Positions 52,116-60,975 of a stretch of DNA of 64,000 nt are shown here, piece by piece. The notes below the pieces were generated by a model. It worked only from the letters and a program-made list of their open reading frames with translations. It did not search any database and was not told where the DNA came from. The position numbers and the translations under genes were made by a program. This DNA comes from Paenibacillus mesophilus (GTDB taxonomy: Bacteria; Bacillota; Bacilli; Paenibacillales; NBRC-103111). Within the stretch, counting starts at the first letter, position 1. The number at the start of each line of letters is the position of its first letter. The DNA is taken from assembly GCF_005938385.1 (NCBI RefSeq), contig NZ_VCRA01000016.1, forward strand, positions 62,001 to 126,000, in the 5' to 3' direction.

Positions 52116-53618
52116 ATGTTCAAAAAGACATTATCCGTACTATCGATCGCCACTTTGGCCGTTTCGGTAGCTGCATGCGGAAGCGCCAAAGATACGAAAA
52201 CGTCCGGAGGGTCCACAGCCCCTACCGACAACAAGCAAGCGGAAGCGAACAAGCCGAAGCCGGAATTCAAGGCGCTCATTCAATACGGCCGCTTCGATCC
52301 GAACGCTGAATATACGGCCAAATATTTGAACGAGAAGACGGGCTACAAGACGACTTATGACATGCTTCCGGTAGAAAACTTCGACGAGAAGCTGAATCTG
52401 CTGATGGCGAACAAAGAGCCGTACTCGTTCATGATTTTGAATGCAACCCAATATTCGAAGCTGGCCGCTGCCGGAGCGCTGGAGCCAATCGATGAGTTGG
52501 TCAACAAATACGGCACGAACATGAAGAACGTAATCAGCCAGGCGTCTTGGAACGGTGCGAAAATGAACGGAAAAATATACGGCGTTCCGCACGGAGGAAC
52601 GGGAGTAGTCAACTTGGGCATGTTCGTCCGCCAAGATTGGATGGATGAGCTCGGTCTTAAAGTGCCTACTACGCGTGACGAGTTCTATACCGTGCTGAAA
52701 ACGATCAAAGAAAAGAAAAACGTCATTCCGCTTACCGGCGGCAAAGCCCCGATGGTTGAGCAGATCGCAACCTCGTTCGGCGTCACGACGACGTGGAACG
52801 AATCGAACGGCAAAGTTACGCACATGGTCGAGAATCCGGGAATAAAGCCGTATCTCGCCTTCATGAAGAAGCTGTACGACGAGAAGCTGATCGATCCGGA
52901 ATGGTCCATCAACCAGTCCAACAAAGTGATCGAGAATTTCACGAGCGGCAAAGCGGCCATGATGCAGAACGGTTACTACAACGCGCCGTCTATCACCACG
53001 GCTCTCGCGAAAAATTTCCCGAATGGCAAAATCGGCATTTTGCCTCCCGTGAAGGGCGACAGCGGTAAAGCGGCTGCGGTAAGCACCGGCGGAATCACTT
53101 GGTATACGGCTATACCGAAGTGGGCGGAAAACAAGGAAGAGATTATCAAATATTTGGATTTGAAGCTGGATAAGGACATTTTCAAAGGTCTCACGATCGG
53201 TCAAGAAGGCGTACACCACAAAATGGAAAACGGCAACTATGTACCGATTCTGCCGAAATTTAACGACGATCTGAACAACGGAAGCGGCTTCCTGACGGGA
53301 GTAGACGAGAAAAATTACCCGATCTACTGGCAAGCGCGCGTTCGCAAAGATCCGGTGTTGACCGACGCTTATACGAAAATTCAAGAAAACGCCAAAGGCA
53401 GCACGGTCATCGATCCTCTCGCTTTCGCGCCGCCGATCGACGCCATCGCGAAGAACGCCCAGAAGCTCAACAAGTTCATGGAAGATACGTTCATCAAGTA
53501 TATCGCCGGTGCAGAGCCGCTCGATAACTACGACAAATTCCTGGCTCAATGGAAAGCGGACGGCGGAGCCGACATGATCAAAGCGGCTAACGACTGGTAC
53601 GCTACCACGAAAAAATAA
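52116..53618 (+). CDS. Solute-binding lipoprotein of the LplA type
   Basis: 500 residues, AAAGGGAGG before the ATG. Lipobox VAAC near residue 21. LplA-like body with NEKTGYKTTYDMLPVENFDEKLNLL and DRRA-free, Lys-rich ending. Completes a canonical LplB-YtcP-LplA operon for uptake of an oligosaccharide; terminator follows. No enzyme gene adjoins it, so its ligand is open. Confidence 0.93.
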   Translation: MFKKTLSVLSIATLAVSVAACGSAKDTKTSGGSTAPTDNKQAEANKPKPEFKALIQYGRFDPNAEYTAKYLNEKTGYKTTYDMLPVENFDEKLNLLMANKEPYSFMILNATQYSKLAAAGALEPIDELVNKYGTNMKNVISQASWNGAKMNGKIYGVPHGGTGVVNLGMFVRQDWMDELGLKVPTTRDEFYTVLKTIKEKKNVIPLTGGKAPMVEQIATSFGVTTTWNESNGKVTHMVENPGIKPYLAFMKKLYDEKLIDPEWSINQSNKVIENFTSGKAAMMQNGYYNAPSITTALAKNFPNGKIGILPPVKGDSGKAAAVSTGGITWYTAIPKWAENKEEIIKYLDLKLDKDIFKGLTIGQEGVHHKMENGNYVPILPKFNDDLNNGSGFLTGVDEKNYPIYWQARVRKDPVLTDAYTKIQENAKGSTVIDPLAFAPPIDAIAKNAQKLNKFMEDTFIKYIAGAEPLDNYDKFLAQWKADGGADMIKAANDWYATTKK

Positions 53619-53650
53619 GCAGAACCCTTTTGCGGGTTAGAGAAAAGAAA

Positions 53651-53692
53651 GACCGCCTTTCAAGCGCAGCTTGCGCCTGGAGGCGGTTTTTT
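53651..53692 (+). terminator. Terminator of the importer operon
   Basis: accgcctt...aaggcggt-type stem with an inner gcgc-agctt-gcgc hairpin, followed by eight T. Confidence 0.9.
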
Positions 53693-53749
53693 TTCGGCAG
53701 CGGCCCCATTCCAGTTCTGTGATGAAGGCATCCGCACGAAATCCAAAAG

Positions 53750-53797
53750 AAACGGGTATCGGGTCAGCAATGCGACCAGTCCGATACCCGTTCTTTT
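53750..53797. terminator. Bidirectional terminator before the convergent binding-protein gene
   Basis: aacgggtatcgg...ccgatacccgtt, flanked by A-rich sequence on the left and TCTTTT on the right. Serves the minus-strand gene ending at 53875. Confidence 0.75.
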
Positions 53798-53874
53798 CCG
53801 CGTACCCGAAACTATCGTTTTGCATAAGCTCCGCCTGTTTCCCGGCACTGGTTCTCAGCTCCCGGCGTCCGGCT

Positions 53875-55215
53875 CTACTTGTTCTTGTCCGTCTCGATCT
53901 GCTTGACGATCACTTCCTCCGCCTCGCGAAGCGCGGTGTTCAAGTCTTTGCCCTTCAGCACGACATCCTGCACGACGGTCGTCGCCAGGCGGGAGGACGA
54001 GGCGCTGAAATATTTGCTTTGCGGAGACGGCGAAGCGGGTTTGGTCGGCATCATGACCTTAATGTTTTTCCCTTTGTACATCGGCGCGTCCTGACCGAAG
54101 GCCGAGCGGATCGCATCGCTTTTCAACAGCGAGACGAACAGCGCTTTCTTCGATTTTTCCAGCTGGAACTGATCGGAGAGCAAATATTGGATGACCTCGA
54201 ACGACTGGTCCTTATGTTTGCCGTTGCTGGCCAGGTACAGATGATACGGGTATACTTGCGCTTCTGTGCCAGGCATGCCTTTCCATGCGGGGAGCGCGGC
54301 GATGTCCCAGTTCATACCTGCCAGTTCTTCGGCCGTATGCATCGTACTCGCCGGTATCCACATGGCGGCGGTATGGTCTTTCTGGAACAGCTGCCTTTGG
54401 CCGGCCACTCCCAGCTTGGTCGCATTGGGCTCATAGCCGGGAATTTGGTAGAAGCGGAGCAAATTTTCCATCGCGGCCTTCGTCTGATCCGTCGTCAACG
54501 TCACCTTGAGCGAAGCCGGGTCAACGAATTTCAGCGTCGTCTGGTGGCGCAGCAAATAATGGCTCGGTGAAATCGCGAGTCCGTGATACAGCTGGCCGCC
54601 TTCCTTGCGGGTCAGCTTCTTGGCCATCTCGTAGACGTCATCCCAAGTCAAGCCGTCTTTCGGGTAGGCGACGCCGAATTTATCGAAGATGTCTTTGTTG
54701 TAATAAATCGGGGCGGGTGCGGTGTACAGCGGGAGCCCGAACAGCTTGCCTTCGCCCATCTGCCGCATCATATCGATGCTGGTCTGCTCGAAGCGCGTCA
54801 AATCGAACTGGTATTTTTTGACGTAAGGATCGAGGTCGGTCTGCAAGCCTGCGGGGAAAACGGTAGTAAAGGCGGTTCCGACCGAGCTGACGATGATGTC
54901 CAGCTGCTGGCCTGAGGCGACCAGCTTGTCGAGCGACCCGCTTGTGGTAGGCACGAACTTGGGGGTGACGTGGGGGAATTTCGCTTTGATCGCGTCGCCG
55001 TACTCCTTCATGAAGTAGCCTTCCTGGTTCCAATCTCCGCCCGCATGGAAAAATACGAGCTCCACGGGCTCGGCCGCGGGCTTCGGTACGTCGGCCTTCT
55101 TCTGATCCTTGCTTTCGCCGCCCGAGCCTCCCGGTTCGCCCGAACCGCAGGCGGTAACGACCAAGAGCGAAGCAATCGCGGCCGCACCGGCGACCTTCAT
55201 CCAATTCCCGTTCAT
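53875..55215 (-). CDS. Extracellular solute-binding lipoprotein (family 1), orphan
   Basis: 446 residues, AAGGGAG before the ATG. Lipobox VTAC near residue 23. YYNKDIFDKFGVAYPKDGLTWDD segment and DLNTALREAEEVIVKQIE ending place it with the orphan binding proteins at 17521, 31419 and 35551. It is alone on its strand, next to a complete importer on the other. Confidence 0.88.
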   Translation of the reverse strand: MNGNWMKVAGAAAIASLLVVTACGSGEPGGSGGESKDQKKADVPKPAAEPVELVFFHAGGDWNQEGYFMKEYGDAIKAKFPHVTPKFVPTTSGSLDKLVASGQQLDIIVSSVGTAFTTVFPAGLQTDLDPYVKKYQFDLTRFEQTSIDMMRQMGEGKLFGLPLYTAPAPIYYNKDIFDKFGVAYPKDGLTWDDVYEMAKKLTRKEGGQLYHGLAISPSHYLLRHQTTLKFVDPASLKVTLTTDQTKAAMENLLRFYQIPGYEPNATKLGVAGQRQLFQKDHTAAMWIPASTMHTAEELAGMNWDIAALPAWKGMPGTEAQVYPYHLYLASNGKHKDQSFEVIQYLLSDQFQLEKSKKALFVSLLKSDAIRSAFGQDAPMYKGKNIKVMMPTKPASPSPQSKYFSASSSRLATTVVQDVVLKGKDLNTALREAEEVIVKQIETDKNK

Positions 55216-55642
55216 TCCTAACCACTCCCTTATTCAGCATGGTCGATCCTATGTTCGAAAAGGCCTAATTGCTCGCCTTATCAACAAAACCGTCAGCTAT
55301 AAAGATTGGAGTCGAACCGCATGGAGGGGCGACAGAAGATCAGGTTGTCGATTCATGCGGAATATTGGCAGCGCTTACAAGATTACATTTAACATTAACG
55401 TATTACATATGATCTGCTTCACCCAAAGAATAGCAACGATTCCCGGGAGCGTCAATAAATAGACACGATTTGGACTTCCGAGGGGTGGCGGGCGGATGAA
55501 CCTGCAAAGGGAAGCCGAAGCGCCTGCTTGCAACCGCAAGTTGCATCGGACAAACCACCCGTTCAACGAATCGTTTCATGCCACAGAAGCCCGCAGTGTG
55601 CTATCGTATTACTACCTGAACGATTGACGAGCGAGAGGATGA
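55216..55642. other. Divergent promoter region
   Basis: AT-rich 55370-55420 and GC-rich 55480-55560, without a gene or clear operator. Contains the promoters of the binding-protein gene and of the HTH gene. Confidence 0.35.
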
Positions 55643-56230
55643 ATGTGGATGATCGATGCGCAGCAGGTCGGCGGGAAAATAGCCGCATTGCGGAAAAGCC
55701 GGAACATGACCCAAACGGAGCTTGCGGAGCGACTGCGGGTAACCCATCAGGCTGTGTCCAAATGGGAGAGGGGGGTATCCATGCCCGATGTGCAGAACCT
55801 CGTTGATTTATCCGGACTGTTTCACGTTACTGTAGATTACGTACTCGGGGTATCCGATATAGGTGGGGACGCCCATGCCGCAAATGGAGAAGCGGCTCCA
55901 TTAGTTAAGCAGGCGCTACTTTCCGAAGGTGAAATGGAGCGTGTTTGGAGCGAGACGCTGACGCTCATCCGGCGAGATATTTCCAAGCCCAGCTATGATA
56001 CTTGGCTAAAACATACCGAGGCCTACTTGGAGGGAGGCCAGGTTGTCATTGTTTGCCGCACACCCTACCAGAAACAATGGCTGCACTCCCGCTATTCCGG
56101 ACGGATTTTGCAAGCGCTGGAGCAGGTGACCGGGATTGACGATATTAAAATCGGCTTTCGTACGCGCAACCCGGGCGATACGGCCGCTTCTTTTCCTTTT
56201 CCTAAAGAGCGGGCGGAACTGCTGGATTAA
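55643..56230 (+). CDS. XRE-type helix-turn-helix protein fused to a DnaA-N-like domain
   Basis: 195 residues (start 55643; the ATG at 55649 has better spacing from AGAGG). Residues about 8-68 are a Cro/C1-type helix-turn-helix (GGKIAALRKSRNMTQTELAERLRVTHQAVSKWERG). From about residue 98 the sequence VWSETLTLIRRDISKPSYDTWLKHTEAYLEGG .. YQKQWLHSRYSGRILQALEQVTG follows the N-terminal (helicase-loader-binding) domain of the initiator DnaA. DnaA-N alone fused to an XRE domain suggests a regulator that contacts DnaA or the replication machinery. Function not established. Confidence 0.8.
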   Translation: MWMIDAQQVGGKIAALRKSRNMTQTELAERLRVTHQAVSKWERGVSMPDVQNLVDLSGLFHVTVDYVLGVSDIGGDAHAANGEAAPLVKQALLSEGEMERVWSETLTLIRRDISKPSYDTWLKHTEAYLEGGQVVIVCRTPYQKQWLHSRYSGRILQALEQVTGIDDIKIGFRTRNPGDTAASFPFPKERAELLD

Positions 56231-56316
56231 GCATGGAATTGGAAAAAAGACTGACCCAAACGTATAAAACCATGCCCAAGTAGACCACCCTTAAGAGAGG
56301 AGGGAGGTGAACGGAC

Positions 56317-56469
56317 ATGGCCAAAGACGTACTGTGCGAAGTAAATTCCTGCAAATATTGGGCGACGGGCAATAAATGCAACGCGTCCTCTATCTATGTG
56401 GTCAGCCACGGAACTCAAGCAAGAAATTCCTCGGAAACCGACTGCAAGACGTTCGAATCGAAAATATAA
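56317..56469 (+). CDS. DUF1540 small cysteine protein
   Basis: 50 residues with a very strong site (GAGGAGGGAGGTG). Four Cys: CEVNSC (7, 12), then C21 and C43, in the DUF1540 spacing, probably binding one metal. Such proteins are common in spore formers, and some are coat-associated. A hairpin terminator (56481-56511) follows. Confidence 0.85.
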   Translation: MAKDVLCEVNSCKYWATGNKCNASSIYVVSHGTQARNSSETDCKTFESKI

Positions 56470-56480
56470 GACGATTAGGT

Positions 56481-56511
56481 GGAAGAGGGGAGCTGCAATC
56501 TCCCCTCTTCT
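56481..56511 (+). terminator. Terminator-like hairpin after the DUF1540 gene
   Basis: gaagaggggag-ctgcaat-ctcccctcttc, with a T-rich but interrupted tail. Confidence 0.65.
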
Positions 56512-56583
56512 GTTGTCTTCATCCGATAGTATTGCCAAGAATGATAATTATTATCAGAGGGCTTTGCCGATTTCTTTTATCGG

Positions 56584-57645
56584 TTAAAACCGCACTTCTA
56601 CACCCTTCTCCGCGGATTCGTAAATGCCGCAAAGAATTTTCATCATTTCTACGCCGTCTTCGACCGGGCTCAATGTTTCTCGCTCGCCTAGGCAGACGCC
56701 GATGAAATGGTCGACTTCATCTTGGAACCCTTTAACGAAATCGAAGGACAAGTTGTTGATTTGCGGTGTTACGTTCAAGATCGTATCGTATTTTTCCGTA
56801 ACGATCGAAAGCTCCGGCTCGACCTCGAAGCCGCCCTTCTCCCCGAACAGCTTCACGGAAATTTCGTCCTTCTTCACATGCAGCGTAAAGCTGACGTCGA
56901 CGAGCAGGGAAGCGCCGTTCTCGAAGCGGATGACCGCATTCGCCAAATCTTCCACGTCGTTGTGTTCGGCATTGTAGTCGGCCGCTTTGTAGTAATTCAG
57001 GTTTTTCACGTTGGAACGGTTGCCGAGCTTGCGGTACGTATTCCCGCTGATGCTCTTCACCTTTGGACGGCCCATCAAGTACCAGCACAAGTCGATGACG
57101 TGAACGCCCAAGTCGATCAGAGGACCGCCGCCGGAACGCTCGATGTCGGAGAACCAGCCGCCCGGATTGCCGAGTCTGCGGATGCAGGTAGCTTTGGCGT
57201 AATAAATGTCGCCGAAGTCCCCGTTGTCGATGTACTGCTTGACGATCCGCGTATTAGAAGCATAACGGCGCACGAAACCGACTTGCAGCGTTTTGCCGCT
57301 TTTGCGGACCGCTTCCTCTACAGCCAGCGCTTCCTCTACCGTTTTGCAGAGAGGCTTCTCGCACAGCACGTGCTTGCCGGCATTAAGCGCGGCGATGCTG
57401 ATCGGAGCATGGCCGTTGTTCCACGTACATACGCTGATTGCATCGATATTCGGGTCTTTCAGCAGTTCGTTGTAGTCCGTATATACGTTCGGGATGTTGT
57501 ACTTCTCCGCTTTGGCGCGGGCGCGCTCTTCGTTCAGATCGCAGATGGCGTACAGCTCGGCCTGCGGATTTTCCTTGTAGGAACGCAGATGGCTTTCGGA
57601 TATCGATCCGGCGCCGACGACGGCGATTTTGACGGTTTTGCTCAT
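56584..57645 (-). CDS. Gfo/Idh/MocA-family oxidoreductase
   Basis: 353 residues, GAGGTG before the ATG. NAD(P)-binding motif VVGAGSISESH, EKPLCKT (catalytic Lys of the EKP motif) and GGGPLIDLGVHVIDLCWYLMG (conserved His/Asp). Oxidises a sugar, inositol or related cyclitol. Downstream in the operon of an FAD oxidoreductase, 55 bases apart. Confidence 0.9.
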   Translation of the reverse strand: MSKTVKIAVVGAGSISESHLRSYKENPQAELYAICDLNEERARAKAEKYNIPNVYTDYNELLKDPNIDAISVCTWNNGHAPISIAALNAGKHVLCEKPLCKTVEEALAVEEAVRKSGKTLQVGFVRRYASNTRIVKQYIDNGDFGDIYYAKATCIRRLGNPGGWFSDIERSGGGPLIDLGVHVIDLCWYLMGRPKVKSISGNTYRKLGNRSNVKNLNYYKAADYNAEHNDVEDLANAVIRFENGASLLVDVSFTLHVKKDEISVKLFGEKGGFEVEPELSIVTEKYDTILNVTPQINNLSFDFVKGFQDEVDHFIGVCLGERETLSPVEDGVEMMKILCGIYESAEKGVEVRF

Positions 57646-57700
57646 CGGTTACACACCTCGTTTATTTGTTCATGGTTAAGTTCGTTGCAGGGCGGATCGG

Positions 57701-59275
57701 TTAGACCGGCCGGGTTACAGGCCAGGACAACTCTACGCCTTCGCGGGAAAGTAATTGCTGGAACTGCTCGAGCTCCGGCTTCGTATTGCGCACGGCGCGC
57801 GGCGTGACGCCTCGCTCTACGCAATAAGCGGCCAAATAACCGGCGGATTCGCCGATGTTCCACTCGACGGGGTGGAGACGGTAGCAGCCATTTGTAATGT
57901 GCGTAACGCCCAAGTTTTTGCAAGCCGGCAAAAGGTTGTTCATCCGAACCGGAATGAGCGCCCCGAGCGGAATTTGGAACGGCAGCGACGAAATATCGAT
58001 GTAGTGGCGGTTGCTCGTGCTCGGATGCAGGTCGATCCGGTAGCAACCGATGCCGACCGAATCCGTGAACGTTTCCGCCTTGCCGTCTGGACGGCACGCC
58101 GTGGCGACATGCTGCTCGAGAACCGTGAATTCCGCCTTGATTCTGCGGGATTCGCGGAAGTACGGATACATCGCGAGTCCGTCCTCGGTGCCGACGATGT
58201 CCTTGCGCAGACGAAGTCCGGGATAACCTTGCTTGCCGTCCGGGCGCGGCGCTTCCGTCTGCAGCCAGTACAGCAGCGACAGGCTGAGCTGCTTGGCGCC
58301 TTCCAGATGCTTCGCGCGTTCTTCCTCGCTAACTTCGAATACGGGGCCGAGCCAGTAATCGTTCTGCGGCCAGTTGACCAGTGTCGCGTTGCCCGCATAC
58401 GTACCCGGGGCGAAGTGCGACTTGTCCACGATTTGCCGGTAATGGAATAGCGAGTAGCGGTCCGTTCCGGGGAACAGCTCGTACTGCACCGTCTCCAGCG
58501 TATGCGGACGGACGCCCGACCAGCTCAGCAGCTTGTCCGGCCAGAAGTCGGCTTTGTAATTGCGCCAGAAATCGTATTGCGCCGGCCGGTCGATCGTATG
58601 GTCTTCGCCTTCGATATAATCCATCGCGAAGCAGTGGGTGAAGCCCTGCATGTCGAGCGGGTCCGCCTCGCCTTCAAGCGCGTGGGGCTCGCCCGTCTGC
58701 GCCTGCGATTCCGATCCGGTCACGTATTCCGCGCCTGCGAGAGGCAGCACGTCGCCGCATTCGGTCGCGTCGATGAAATACGGAGCGGTGAGCGTAATCC
58801 GCGAGCCGGTATCCCGGTTCAGCACGACGGCCGATACGACGCGGTCGCCATCGGTTTCCGCCGATTCGATCGCATGTCGGGTCAAGATCGTCAGTTGGCC
58901 GCTGTGCACATAAGGCGCCAGCATCTGGTTCAGTACCGCCCAGGCGGTGCGGAACTCGTGGCAAATTCGGCTCACTCCGCCGCTTCCCGGATTCAGTCTT
59001 TCATTCGCGCGCGCTTGCGGCGTCAACGGGAAATGATCGCGGTAATAAGCGCGTACTCCGTTGCGGAACTGGCGGTAGCTGCGCGTGCAGCCGAATTGCT
59101 CGATCCACGGATGCTCGTCCGGCGGTACGGCCTGACTGGTCAATTGTCCTCCGATCCAATCGGTTTCCTCTGTCATGATAACGGAGCGTCCCATGCGTGC
59201 AGCGGCCAAGGCGGCAGCGGTTCCTCCGGTTCCTCCTCCGATAATGACGATATCCGCGTGCAGATGACGGTTCAT
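57701..59275 (-). CDS. FAD-dependent oxidoreductase (FAD_oxidored family)
   Basis: 524 residues from the ATG at 59275 with AAAGGAG upstream; ten further in-frame codons upstream lack a site. Dinucleotide motif IVIIGGGTGGTAAALAAARMG at the N-terminus, EETDWIGGQLTSQ and DATECGDVLPLAG typical of the family, which is linked with carbohydrate degradation in Firmicutes and Bacteroidetes. Cytoplasmic, no signal peptide. The palindrome ctatgc-n5-gcatag upstream may be its operator. Confidence 0.85.
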   Translation of the reverse strand: MNRHLHADIVIIGGGTGGTAAALAAARMGRSVIMTEETDWIGGQLTSQAVPPDEHPWIEQFGCTRSYRQFRNGVRAYYRDHFPLTPQARANERLNPGSGGVSRICHEFRTAWAVLNQMLAPYVHSGQLTILTRHAIESAETDGDRVVSAVVLNRDTGSRITLTAPYFIDATECGDVLPLAGAEYVTGSESQAQTGEPHALEGEADPLDMQGFTHCFAMDYIEGEDHTIDRPAQYDFWRNYKADFWPDKLLSWSGVRPHTLETVQYELFPGTDRYSLFHYRQIVDKSHFAPGTYAGNATLVNWPQNDYWLGPVFEVSEEERAKHLEGAKQLSLSLLYWLQTEAPRPDGKQGYPGLRLRKDIVGTEDGLAMYPYFRESRRIKAEFTVLEQHVATACRPDGKAETFTDSVGIGCYRIDLHPSTSNRHYIDISSLPFQIPLGALIPVRMNNLLPACKNLGVTHITNGCYRLHPVEWNIGESAGYLAAYCVERGVTPRAVRNTKPELEQFQQLLSREGVELSWPVTRPV

Positions 59276-59344
59276 CGGTTCGACTCCTTTGCCGGTATTG
59301 TCCATAACATGATGTTGGTTCCTCCGCCAAAATCTATTATAGCG

Positions 59345-59361
59345 CTATGCAATAGGCATAG
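59345..59361 (-). promoter_or_regulatory. Palindrome CTATGC-N5-GCATAG upstream of the FAD oxidoreductase operon
   Basis: Perfect six-base arms, 70-87 bases upstream of the start codon, in an AT-rich promoter region. No cognate regulator is next to it. Confidence 0.45.
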
Positions 59362-59567
59362 ATAGTTTCATTGTAATGAAAAGCGGCGTGCAAACCTAGG
59401 GAATGAGATGACCTTTTTTGGTACTTTCGACGTTTTTTCGGCCGGAAGGACACCAATGCAAATTACTTTTCCGTCAGTGCCTTCTTCGAGGGCGGGAACC
59501 GGCGTATAATGGACAGACCAATAAATTTAGTTTCCGATGAGGATACGGGAATGGGAGGTTGGCGTCC

Positions 59568-60185
59568 ATGGAAGTATGCGGCATCGAGCGCACCCGGCAA
59601 CTGCTCGTCGTGGAAGCGCCGGATTATGTCTCGACGAAGGCTGTGCTGACATTATGGGAGTCGGAAGGCGCCGGCGGCTGGCGGAGGATCGGAGGTGCTC
59701 CGGCGGCCATCGGGAGAAACGGGCTGTCCCTGCTGAAGCGGGAAGGAGACGGAAGAACGCCTGCCGGGCGGTTCCGCATGGGAACCGGCTTCGGCGCCGA
59801 GCCGGCACCTGCGGGGGCGTGGTCGTACCGGATCGCGGGTGAGCAGGATTATTGGGTCGACGACCCGAATTCGGCCGACTACAATACATGGGTCCGCTAC
59901 GAGGGAGATCCGGCACAACGATGGAAATCGTTCGAGAGGCTGGCGATTCCGCTATACCGGAAAGCGGCGGTCATCCGCTACAACGAGGACCCGATCGTGA
60001 GGGGGCGGGGGAGCGCGATCTTCTTCCACATCTGGAGCGGACCGGATTTAAGCTCCGCGGGCTGCGTAACGGTGGCGGAAGAGGAGGTCGTACGCGTGCT
60101 GGAGTGGATGGTGCCGGACGCGGAGCCGGCTATGGCGATCGGAACGCGCCAAGAGCTTCTCCGGCTTGCGCCGTTTGCGTTGTAG
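59568..60185 (+). CDS. L,D-transpeptidase (YkuD domain)
   Basis: 205 residues from the ATG at 59568 with GGGAGG upstream. The YkuD motif HIWSGPDLSSAGC (His ... Ser-x-Gly-Cys, catalytic Cys) lies at about residues 152-164, after GDGRTPAGRF. Such enzymes make 3-3 cross-links in peptidoglycan. No signal peptide or membrane helix is visible, so export is unexplained; a role in spore cortex or a non-wall substrate is possible. Confidence 0.82.
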   Translation: MEVCGIERTRQLLVVEAPDYVSTKAVLTLWESEGAGGWRRIGGAPAAIGRNGLSLLKREGDGRTPAGRFRMGTGFGAEPAPAGAWSYRIAGEQDYWVDDPNSADYNTWVRYEGDPAQRWKSFERLAIPLYRKAAVIRYNEDPIVRGRGSAIFFHIWSGPDLSSAGCVTVAEEEVVRVLEWMVPDAEPAMAIGTRQELLRLAPFAL

Positions 60186-60212
60186 GCGGTTTGCCTGGAT
60201 GCCCGGCTTGCC

Positions 60213-60400
60213 GATAACGGAACTCCAATCCGCTAAACCGCTGTTTTCGCATCGTTCCCGAAAAATAAAGGAACTTCTTTCCGCTATCTGAGGGGATTTC
60301 TGGCCGATAAGCCGGTTTTTCGTCAATTTACGGAATAGAGTTCCTTTATTTTTTCCTTGAACGATACTTTTACCTGAGTAGCGGAAGCTAGTTCCGTTAC
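60213..60400. repeat. Nested inverted repeats between the transpeptidase and deformylase genes
   Basis: Inner arms aaaaataaaggaact (60261-60275) and agttcctttattttt (60339-60353) are perfect. Outer arms taacggaact..ccgct (about 60214-60233) and agcgg..agttccgtta (about 60380-60399) are near perfect. No gene inside. Could be a bidirectional terminator and/or a dispersed repeat of Paenibacillus type. Confidence 0.55.
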
Positions 60401-60413
60401 GATTCTGCGTATG

Positions 60414-60935
60414 TTACCGATCGCCCGTTCTGGACAGCTTTATCATTTGCAGGACGTCGACCGGCTTGTCGTTGCGCTCGTTGAACAGTTGGCCTTTCTT
60501 GACGTGGTCGATGTACAGCACGCCGTCCAAATGGTCGATTTCGTGCTGCATGCATACCGCGATATGGTCTTCGCCTTCGACGAACGTCTCTTCCCCGTTC
60601 CGATTCCATGTTTTCACTTTGACATACTTCGAGCGCTTTACCGTACCGTAAAATCCCGGTAGCGACAAGCAAGCTTCGAACCCGCTCTGCTCGCCGGACC
60701 GTTCGACGATGACGGGATTGATCAATTCGATCAGTCCGGTGCCGTAGTCGAGCACGGCGACTCGTTTCGCTATGCCTACTTGCGGTGCGGCGAGTCCTGC
60801 CCGGTTTTCCCCGGAGTGGATCGTATCCGCCAAATCGTTCAACAGCTTGATCGTGTTGGATGTTACGGAAGGTACGGGCTTGCATACTTGCCGCAGGACG
60901 GGATCGCCGATTTTGCGAATCATTTTTTCCGCCAT
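60414..60935 (-). CDS. def: Peptide deformylase
   Basis: 173 residues, AAAGGAG before the ATG. Motif 1 GLAAPQVG, motif 2 EACLSLPG (usually EGCLS; the metal-ligand Cys is kept), motif 3 QHEIDHLDG (HExxH metal site). Removes the formyl group from nascent proteins, with Fe or Zn. Not beside fmt as in many Bacillales, so it may be a second copy. Probably cotranscribed with the gene at 60976-61602, 40 bases upstream. Confidence 0.93.
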   Translation of the reverse strand: MAEKMIRKIGDPVLRQVCKPVPSVTSNTIKLLNDLADTIHSGENRAGLAAPQVGIAKRVAVLDYGTGLIELINPVIVERSGEQSGFEACLSLPGFYGTVKRSKYVKVKTWNRNGEETFVEGEDHIAVCMQHEIDHLDGVLYIDHVKKGQLFNERNDKPVDVLQMIKLSRTGDR

Positions 60936-60975
60936 ACAATGTTCTCCTTTCGGTTATTCATTGCCGCTGTCCCTC

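Noticed and set aside
52140..53549. 469-codon minus-strand frame opposite a solute-binding gene
   Set aside because: Shadow of a typical LplA-type lipoprotein; no ribosome site and atypical composition.
56233..56283. 16-codon frame starting MELEKRL between the HTH and DUF1540 genes
   Set aside because: Too short, no ribosome site.
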